Part shown: positions 1 through 8,361 of the stretch, piece after piece | Layout: every line of letters starts with the position of its first letter | Position numbering within the stretch: the stretch's first letter is position 1 | DNA from: Planctomycetota bacterium | GTDB lineage: Bacteria > Planctomycetota > Planctomycetia > Planctomycetales > Planctomycetaceae | Direction of reading: 5' to 3' | Assembly (NCBI GenBank): GCA_023429275.1 | Contig: JAEYWB010000068.1 | Coordinates: forward strand, 1-8,361 | Length of the DNA stretch: 8,361 nucleotides | Notes under the pieces: model-generated | What the model was told of the DNA's origin: nothing | Databases searched by the model: none | The model's input: only the letters and a program-made list of their open reading frames with translations | Position numbers and translations under genes: made by a program

Positions 1-22
1 CCGCTGCGCGTCGCGGCTAAAC
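1..22. repeat. GC-rich imperfect palindrome at the left edge
   Basis: The first 16 bases have 4-bp complementary ends (CCGC at 1-4, GCGG at 13-16) around a GC-rich centre and are followed by GCTAAAC. From memory, sequences of this style (GC-rich palindrome ending in GGCTAAA) recur between genes in planctomycete genomes; this is unverified. It lies in the 53 bp downstream of the permease stop codon. The rest of that stretch shows no gene and no clear terminator. Only one copy is present, so its repeat nature is an inference. Confidence 0.25.
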
Positions 23-53
23 GGTCTTGCTGATAGCGAGGCTTCTGTTTCGC

Positions 54-1840
<1,787 letters not shown>

Positions 1841-1863
1841 GATCTTTGCTCGGGAACAAGCGA

Positions 1864-1881
1864 TTGAAACAGGTGTTTGAA
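1864..1881. promoter_or_regulatory. Candidate TetR operator (autoregulatory)
   Basis: An 18-bp imperfect palindrome, TTGAAACAGGTGTTTGAA: 7 of 9 base pairs are symmetric, with perfect AAACA/TGTTT arms around GG. It lies in a wider context where CGATTG (1861-1866) and CAATCG (1884-1889) are also complementary. It sits 23 bp before the GTG start of the CecR-type regulator and over the expected transcription start, as expected for self-repression of the regulator-permease operon. Binding is inferred from position and symmetry only. Confidence 0.6.
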
Positions 1882-1885
1882 TCCA

Positions 1886-1894
1886 ATCGTAGCA
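1886..1894 (-). promoter_or_regulatory. Possible extended -10 element for the regulator-permease operon
   Basis: On the minus strand TGC-TACGAT gives an extended -10 (TGn followed by TAnnnT, 4 of 6 to TATAAT). The predicted transcription start would fall at about 1879, inside the candidate operator. No good -35 hexamer is found at 16-18 bp; TTGCTG at 1913-1918 is 21 bp away. Weak call. Confidence 0.35.
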
Positions 1895-1938
1895 TGTTCA
1901 TTCCGGAGAGAACAGCAAATTCCGACCACGCGACGTGA

Positions 1939-1968
1939 GGCGACCTCATAGGTACCTCAGAGGTCGCC
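1939..1968. terminator. Hairpin built from two tandem palindromic 11-mers
   Basis: Perfect 9-bp arms (GGCGACCTC at 1939-1947, GAGGTCGCC at 1960-1968) enclose a 12-base loop. The centre contains the 8-bp palindrome AGGTACCT (1950-1957). Seen another way, positions 1943-1953 and 1954-1964 are a tandem repeat (ACCTCATAGGT, ACCTCAGAGGT; 10 of 11 identical), each unit itself ACCT-n3-AGGT. It overlaps the stop codon of the small ORF read leftward, so it could end the ketosynthase transcript, but no T-tract follows. It could instead be a protein-binding site about 100 bp ahead of the TetR gene. Confidence 0.4.
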
Positions 1969-2188
1969 CGAGCGTTGCCGAGCCGGCCAATCGTTCCGCT
2001 GGAGGCCTGAGCCCGAGACCTGTCCAGCTGGCAATTCCGAAGATCAGCGGAGGAGACGCCGCGAGCGACAGGAGCGTTCGCAGGACCGGAGCCTCCAGCA
2101 GCCTCCGGGTCCGGTCGCCGGGAGCACCCTCCCCGTTCGGAGCCGGGTTGACCGGAATCGCACGCAGCGGTTCCCTGGTTTCCATCAT
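1946..2188 (-). CDS. Possible small membrane protein downstream of the ketosynthase
   Basis: An 80-residue open frame that I do not recognise. It begins 23 nt after the upstream ketosynthase stop codon on the same strand, with a good ribosome site (AAGG at 2195-2198, 6 nt before the ATG). A second ATG follows immediately, giving MM. Residues 34-60 form one hydrophobic stretch (VLRTLLSLAASPPLIFGIASW and onward) that could cross the membrane; the first 30 residues are polar and Pro/Gly-rich, the tail basic. By hand count about 70% of third codon positions are G or C, lower than expected for a strongly expressed gene here, and it uses AGG and CTA codons. It may be a real small gene at the end of the ketosynthase operon or a chance frame in GC-rich DNA. 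The stop codon lies in the hairpin arm. Confidence 0.42.
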   Translation of the reverse strand: MMETREPLRAIPVNPAPNGEGAPGDRTRRLLEAPVLRTLLSLAASPPLIFGIASWTGLGLRPPAERLAGSATLGRPLRYL

Positions 2189-2211
2189 CGGACACCTTCA
2201 GACATTCCCGC

Positions 2212-3501
2212 TCAGACGCGGGAGAAGACAAGCGACGCGTTCTGTCCGCCGAATCCCGCGTTGTTCGACATCACCGTCTGAAGCCGCCGCTCGCGGGCCT
2301 GCCTGGGGATGTAGTCGAGATCGCAATCGGGATCGGGGAACTCGTAGTTCGCTGTCGGGGGCACCACCCCTTCGGAGATCGCCAGCAGCGAGAACATCGC
2401 CTCGAGGGCGCCGCACGCCGCGACCAGATGCCCGGTCGAGCCCTTGGTGCTCGAGATCGGGATCCGCCTCGCGTCGTTGCCGAGAGCCGCCTTGAGCGCC
2501 GCCGTTTCAGTCTTGTCATTCGCCTTCGTGCTGGTTCCGTGGGCGTTGACATAGTCGATGTCGCCGGGGTTGATCCGGGCGTCCTCGAGGGCCTTCCGAA
2601 TCGCGCGAGCCATCCCGTTGCCATCGGGGGGAATGTCGGTAATGCGGTAGGCGTCCGACGTCACACCATAGCCGGCAACTTCGCCGTAGATCCGGGCGCC
2701 CCGGCGGCGGGCATGCTCGTACTCTTCGAGAACCAGCATCGCCGCCCCTTCCCCAAGGACGAAGCCGTCCCGTTCCCGGTCGAATGGCCGCGAGGCGGTC
2801 TGCGGCGAGTCGTTCCGCATCGAGAGAGCGGTCAGGAGGCAGAAGCCGGTCACCCCGAACGGGTGGATCATGCTGTGCGCCCCTCCGGCCAGAATGATCT
2901 CCGCCGAGCCCTCGCGGATCACTTCGGCCGCCTCCCCGATGGCCTGAGCCGAAGCAGCGCAGGCGGTGAGGGAGTTCATGTTCGGTCCCATCGCCCCGAA
3001 CAGCCCGGCCAGCCGACCGGCGAGAATGTTCGGCTCCTGGTTCCGCTCGAGATCGGGGTCCATCTGCTGCAGGCCGAGTTCGACGAACCGCGGGATGTCG
3101 CATTCACCGGTCCGCTCCATCGACGCGGCGACCATTTCCATGAAGAGCTGAAAGTCGGGAGCCCCCTCCCCCGAGCCGAGATAGACGCCGAACCGCGACG
3201 GATCGGCGAGGTTCCTGTAGTCGAGCCCCGAGTCTCCCATCGCCTGGATGGCCGCGGCGACGCCGAACTGGACATTGAGACCGGCCCCGGCCAATGACGA
3301 GATCAGCGACGGCTCGATCCACTCGGCCAGGTTGAACCGCGGCACCTCGGCAGCGATTCGGGTCGGGAACCCGGCAGCATCGAAGTGGGAGATCGGCGCG
3401 ACACCCGACCTCCCGTCGCGGACCGCCGACCACGCCTCGATGGGGGACTGGCCGACAGGAGAGATGCAGCCGAGCCCGGTGACGACGACGCGTGGACGCA
3501 T
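2212..3501 (-). CDS. Beta-ketoacyl-ACP synthase, FabF/KAS II type, with insertion (first of two by position)
   Basis: A 429-residue condensing enzyme that would join malonyl-ACP to an acyl chain on ACP in the cytoplasm. The nucleophile is Cys181 (LTACAASAQ). His321 (NAHGTST), Lys353 and His358 (STKGSTGHL) complete the catalytic set, and the spacing from Cys to each (140, 172, 177) equals that of E. coli FabF (163, 303, 335, 340). The Cys lies 18 residues later than in FabF; about 14 of the extra residues lie between GSG (109-111) and the Cys, and the usual MINAASAAVSIRYGLQGP-like stretch is replaced by an ILAGRLAGLFGAMGPN one. Near the C-terminus (SNNAGFGGQN) the FabF gate phenylalanine is kept (F417), but the Phe two residues earlier is Ala415. 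It retains the Cys, so it is not a chain-length-factor partner. ATG start has AAGGA 8 nt upstream. Substrate may differ from KAS II; annotate as FabF family. Confidence 0.92.
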   Translation of the reverse strand: MRPRVVVTGLGCISPVGQSPIEAWSAVRDGRSGVAPISHFDAAGFPTRIAAEVPRFNLAEWIEPSLISSLAGAGLNVQFGVAAAIQAMGDSGLDYRNLADPSRFGVYLGSGEGAPDFQLFMEMVAASMERTGECDIPRFVELGLQQMDPDLERNQEPNILAGRLAGLFGAMGPNMNSLTACAASAQAIGEAAEVIREGSAEIILAGGAHSMIHPFGVTGFCLLTALSMRNDSPQTASRPFDRERDGFVLGEGAAMLVLEEYEHARRRGARIYGEVAGYGVTSDAYRITDIPPDGNGMARAIRKALEDARINPGDIDYVNAHGTSTKANDKTETAALKAALGNDARRIPISSTKGSTGHLVAACGALEAMFSLLAISEGVVPPTANYEFPDPDCDLDYIPRQARERRLQTVMSNNAGFGGQNASLVFSRV

Positions 3502-3639
3502 GTGGTGATTCCTTGGGAGAGAGAGACCGTTGGGCCGGCCGATTCGCCAGAGTCGTCATCGGGGCGACCCCGCAGAGGATCCATTTCAAAATTCAAACTG
3601 GTCGGTCGTTCTGCAGCGGCGGAGATCTGCCACGGCGGT

Positions 3640-3684
3640 CACTGAGAACACGGAGTCCCCTCTGAGTCCTCTGTGCTCTCTGTG
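3640..3684. repeat. Imperfect inverted repeat between the ketosynthase genes
   Basis: Arms of 15 bases (3640-3654 and 3670-3684) are complementary at 12 positions, around a 15-base centre. On the minus strand the left arm reads CACAGAGAGCACAGAGGA, the style of a CACAGAG-rich element that I recall as widespread between genes in planctomycetes and verrucomicrobia; this is unverified. It lies in the 208-bp gap (3502-3709) between the two ketosynthase genes, close to the stop of the upstream one. The rest of the gap shows no gene and no convincing promoter. It may act as a terminator, an RNA-stability element or a small mobile repeat. Confidence 0.5.
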
Positions 3685-3709
3685 GCGAACGAGGGTCTTG
3701 CAACAGCTT

Positions 3710-4945
3710 CTAGGCCGCCCCGAAAATGAGGCAGCAGTTGTGGCCGCCAAATCCAAAGCTGGTCGCCATGGCGCGGCGGATCGGACGCTGGCGGGCGACG
3801 TTCGGAACGCAGTCGAGGTCGCAGGCGGGATCCGGAGTCTCGTAGTTGATCGTCGGATGAAGCACGCCGTGCCGCAGCGACATTGCACAGACGATCGCCG
3901 CAACACCGGCGCTCGCACCGCACAGATGACCAATCATACTCTTCGTGCTGCTGACGGCGAGCCTGTCGGCATGCGGACCGAACGCTGTCCGGATCGCCCG
4001 GGTCTCGGCTTCGTCCCCGAGGGGCGTTCCGGTGGCATGCGTGTTGACGTAGTCGATCGCCTCCGGATCGAGCCTTGCATCGGCAAGGGCTCCACGGATC
4101 GCCGCTGCCGCGCCGGTCCCCTCTGGATGAGGAGCGGTCAGGTGGTGGGCGTCCGCCGTCTGGCCGTAACCGAGCAGCTCGCCGTAGAACGTTGCCCCCC
4201 GGCGGCGGGCGTGTTCGTACTCTTCGAGAACGACAACCCCCGCTCCTTCGCCGAGGACGAACCCGTCCCGGTCCAGGTCGAACGGCCGGCAGGCGGCGGT
4301 CGGGGCATCGTTTCGCTCCGACAGCGCCTTGGCGGAACAGAATCCCGCCAGGCCGAGGGGTGTGAGTGGAGCTTCCGCACCGCCGGCGATCATGACATCC
4401 GCCCGGCCGAGCCGGATGGCGTCGAGCGCCCCGCCAAGGGCATCTCCGGCCGACGCACAGGCGCTGACGACCGACAGCGCCGGCCCCTGGAGCCCATAGC
4501 GGATCGAGACCGCCGCCGAGGCCGCATTGATCATGATCTTCGGCACGAGGAACGGACTCACCCGCCCCGGGCCGATCCGCAGGTACTTTTCGCACTCCTC
4601 CTCGAACACCCCCATCCCGCCGACACCGCTGCCGAGCGCCACGCCACACCGCAGCAGGTTCTCGGTGTCGAAGTCGATGCCGCTGTCGGCCACCGCCTCC
4701 ATCGCCGCAGCGAGGCCGAACTGGGCGAACCGGCCGAGGCGTTTCGCCTCCTTCGCCCCCAGACGCTCCTCCGGAGAAAACTCCCGCACTTCGCCACCGA
4801 AGTGCACCTTGAACGGGGTCGTGTCGAACCGGGTCACGGGGCCAACCCCGCTCTCTCCCGCGACGAGCCGGCGCCAGAACGTCGGAACGTCCTGAGCGAG
4901 CGGATTGACGGTCCCGAGACCGGTAATGACTGCACGACGATTCAT
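3710..4945 (-). CDS. fabF: Beta-ketoacyl-ACP synthase II (FabF type)
   Basis: A 411-residue decarboxylating condensing enzyme of fatty-acid or polyketide elongation. Catalytic residues fall at the same numbers as in E. coli FabF: Cys163 (VSACASAGDAL), His303 (NTHATGT), Lys335 and His340 (SSTKSMIGH). Other family marks are GSGVGGMG (105-112), FDLDRDGFVLGEGAG (222-236) and the C-terminal SFGFGGHN loop (396-403) with both gate phenylalanines. The open frame extends 56 codons further upstream, but that part overlaps the TetR gene and is not ketosynthase-like; the ATG at 4943-4945 gives the canonical MNRRAVITGLG start and has GAGG 7 nt upstream. It follows the TetR gene by 64 bp and precedes a second, divergent FabF-like gene. 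No ACP, reductase or dehydratase is visible, so it may be the housekeeping enzyme or part of a specialised pathway; the symbol reflects family only. Confidence 0.93.
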   Translation of the reverse strand: MNRRAVITGLGTVNPLAQDVPTFWRRLVAGESGVGPVTRFDTTPFKVHFGGEVREFSPEERLGAKEAKRLGRFAQFGLAAAMEAVADSGIDFDTENLLRCGVALGSGVGGMGVFEEECEKYLRIGPGRVSPFLVPKIMINAASAAVSIRYGLQGPALSVVSACASAGDALGGALDAIRLGRADVMIAGGAEAPLTPLGLAGFCSAKALSERNDAPTAACRPFDLDRDGFVLGEGAGVVVLEEYEHARRRGATFYGELLGYGQTADAHHLTAPHPEGTGAAAAIRGALADARLDPEAIDYVNTHATGTPLGDEAETRAIRTAFGPHADRLAVSSTKSMIGHLCGASAGVAAIVCAMSLRHGVLHPTINYETPDPACDLDCVPNVARQRPIRRAMATSFGFGGHNCCLIFGAA

Positions 4946-4970
4946 CCTTGAACCTCGTTCTGACGAAAGA

Positions 4971-4989
4971 GGGTGGCCATCGACCACCC
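4971..4989 (-). terminator. Weak hairpin between the TetR and ketosynthase genes
   Basis: Arms GGGTGG (4971-4976) and CCACCC (4984-4989) form a perfect 6-bp stem with a 7-base loop. Read on the minus strand it is followed by TCTTTCGTC, a partial T-run. It lies between the TetR stop codon and the ketosynthase start, so it could reduce read-through from the regulator into the ketosynthases. The short stem and interrupted T-run make this uncertain. Confidence 0.35.
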
Positions 4990-5009
4990 CGGAAAGGGTT
5001 TGCGGCGGG

Positions 5010-5603
5010 TCATTTCGATTTCGCCCGTCCCGCAAGAAGGGATTCGGAGACGGAGGCGAGGAACTCATCCGACAGTTCTTCGTCGTCGACCGCCCGGGCG
5101 AAGATGATGGCACCGACCATCGCCGAGATGGTCGCCATCGCCTTCCGTCGGGCCACGTCCTTCGATCGGGATCCGCTGTGAGTGGCGAGCAGTTCGATGA
5201 GGCGATTCAGGGATTCGGTGAAGATCCGGCGCGTCTCGGGGGTCTGCCGGGCGAGCTCCGACGCCAGGGCGGGAAGGAGGCATCCCTGGTCGACCTTTTC
5301 GCGATGCGCCCGCGAGAGATACATCCGGACGATCGCCCCGAGAGGGTCCGCCTCGCTGGCGACCGCCTCTTCGGCGACGTGCGTCCAGCGGTCGACTCCC
5401 TTCTTCGTGGCGTGCGCACAGGTCGCGGCGACAAGATCCTCCTTGGAATCGAAGTGGCTGTAGAGCGCGCCGTGCGTCAGCCCCGACTCCTTCATCAGGT
5501 CGGCGATCCCGATGCCGTCAATGCCATGCCGGCGAAACATCTTCGCGGCGACATTCAGAATCGTCTCGCGGTTCTTCGCCGCCTGTTCCTTGGAGACCCG
5601 CAT
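5010..5603 (-). CDS. TetR family regulator with NemR-like cysteine
   Basis: A 197-residue one-component repressor. The TetR DNA-binding domain covers about residues 11-60; the helix-turn-helix is IGIADLMKESGLTHGALYSHF (about 31-51) followed by SKEDLVAA. The ligand domain contains QGCLLPALASELARQTPETRRIF (106-128), like the GCL segment of E. coli NemR, where (from memory) Cys106 senses electrophiles and hypochlorite. The Cys here is residue 108. Many relatives share this GCL/GCP pattern, so sensing is only a possibility. The frame stays open 68 codons upstream, but that part is not TetR-like and covers the promoter; the ATG at 5601-5603 gives a standard-length protein, though its ribosome site (GGAG, 13 nt away) is poor. 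It lies just upstream of two ketosynthase genes on the same strand and divergent from the ATPase gene, and it probably regulates itself and perhaps one or both neighbours. Confidence 0.88.
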   Translation of the reverse strand: MRVSKEQAAKNRETILNVAAKMFRRHGIDGIGIADLMKESGLTHGALYSHFDSKEDLVAATCAHATKKGVDRWTHVAEEAVASEADPLGAIVRMYLSRAHREKVDQGCLLPALASELARQTPETRRIFTESLNRLIELLATHSGSRSKDVARRKAMATISAMVGAIIFARAVDDEELSDEFLASVSESLLAGRAKSK

Positions 5604-5631
5604 GGGAGTCGTCGTTCTCCGCTCACCGTAT

Positions 5632-5682
5632 TCGTAACGACCGCAATGATAATAATCGTAACGATCGCAATCAATACTTGAT
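5632..5682. promoter_or_regulatory. Tandem near-palindromic operator sites
   Basis: A 16-base unit, TCGTAACGAyCGCAAT, occurs twice (5632-5647 and 5656-5671; one mismatch) with a 24-bp period. Each copy contains the palindrome TCGT-A-ACGA; in the right copy it extends to ATCGT-A-ACGAT (5655-5665). A third palindrome, ATCAA-TAC-TTGAT (5670-5682), abuts it. One copy lies in the -35/-10 spacer of the TetR promoter and the other at its expected transcription start, which fits repression by the adjacent TetR protein. Binding is inferred. Confidence 0.62.
5646..5674 (-). promoter_or_regulatory. Sigma70-type promoter of the TetR gene
   Basis: On the minus strand TTGATT (5669-5674; 4 of 6 to TTGACA) and TATCAT (5646-5651; 5 of 6 to TATAAT) are separated by 17 bp. 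The start of transcription would be near 5639, about 36 nt ahead of the ATG at 5601-5603. The region is distinctly AT-rich compared with its surroundings, and the operator repeats overlap it. It may also drive the ketosynthases downstream. No comparable plus-strand promoter for the ATPase gene was found in 5604-5847. Confidence 0.62.
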
Positions 5683-5836
5683 CGAATTTCCTTTCCCGAT
5701 ACGGGTCGGCCGCTCGCCGATGGCATCTGCGATCGTCCATGCGTTCCACGACCGATCTGCCATTGTCCCTGGGGATGACCGGTCGAAACACTCCGTGTAG
5801 AACTCATGGCGTCTCATCTCGACGCGCAGCCGGAGC

Positions 5837-5840
5837 GGAG
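5837..5840 (+). promoter_or_regulatory. Ribosome binding site deciding the ATPase start
   Basis: GGAG lies 7 nt before the ATG at 5848. The in-frame ATG at 5806, which would add 14 polar residues, has no such site in the bases before it. This supports starting the protein at MFDYEKLGVFYLG. Confidence 0.6.
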
Positions 5841-5847
5841 CGACCGA

Positions 5848-8334
<2,487 letters not shown>

Positions 8335-8343
8335 CCTGTCGAA

Positions 8344-8361
8344 CTGTCTCATATACACATA
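8344..8361. other. Probable Nextera mosaic-end adapter remnant at the contig end
   Basis: Bases 8344-8360 read CTGTCTCATATACACAT, which agrees at 16 of 17 positions with the transposase mosaic-end adapter (CTGTCTCTTATACACAT, then CT). The single difference is A at 8351, and the final A at 8361 also departs from the adapter. It sits exactly at the end of the window, 9 bases after the ATPase stop codon, so these bases are probably not genomic. Confidence 0.8.

Noticed and set aside
2428..3297. 289-codon plus-strand open frame over the left ketosynthase
   Set aside because: Shadow of a clearly coding ketosynthase frame, without its own domain signature.
2212..4945. Type II polyketide KS-alpha/chain-length-factor pair
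   Set aside because: Both proteins keep the active-site cysteine and both histidines; a chain-length factor would have lost the Cys.
3530..4951. 473-codon open frame on the plus strand across the fabF gene
   Set aside because: It is antisense to a complete ketosynthase with all catalytic residues; its translation is Arg/Pro/Gly-rich with no recognisable domain, typical of GC-rich shadow frames.
5678..5706. Plus-strand promoter for the ATPase gene (TTGATC with GATACG)
   Set aside because: The spacer is only 14 bp and the -10 match is poor.

Overview
The window is GC-rich, with tightly packed genes. Its gene content suggests a heterotrophic bacterium of planctomycete type: paired FabF-like ketosynthases, a DevC-type ABC permease behind a CecR-type TetR regulator, and a large HerA/DUF87-type ATPase. 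That assignment is an inference from gene style and intergenic repeat style; no marker gene is present to settle it. The last 18 bases closely match the Nextera/Tn5 mosaic-end adapter, so the sequence probably comes from a short-read assembly and ends at an artefactual contig edge.

Layout. Everything from 54 to 5603 is on the minus strand; read in the direction of transcription it runs right to left. First comes a TetR regulator (5010-5603) with a good sigma70-type promoter, in which a short near-palindrome occurs twice at 24-bp spacing. Next are two complete beta-ketoacyl-ACP synthases of the FabF/KAS II type (3710-4945 and 2212-3501), each with a full Cys-His-Lys-His set. They are separated by 208 bp carrying an imperfect inverted repeat. 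A possible 80-residue membrane protein (1946-2188) follows and ends in a hairpin. After a short regulatory gap with a candidate operator comes a second TetR regulator of the CecR/DUF1956 type (1193-1840), whose stop codon overlaps the start of a DevC-like ABC transporter permease (54-1196). The rest of that transporter (ATPase, membrane-fusion protein) would lie to the left, outside the window. On the plus strand, diverging from the first TetR gene, is one large HerA/DUF87-like ATPase (5848-8334) with a coiled-coil, glycine-rich C-terminus.

How they may work together. The right-hand TetR and the two ketosynthases look like a regulated module for acyl-chain elongation, in primary lipid or specialised polyketide/fatty acid metabolism. 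No ACP, ketoreductase or dehydratase is visible, so the product cannot be named. The left-hand TetR and permease look like a self-regulated export operon. The ATPase appears to be an independent unit. I see no rRNA, tRNA, CRISPR array, transposase or integrase. The strongest non-coding signals are the two putative TetR operators. I found no clear evidence of a wholly new system.
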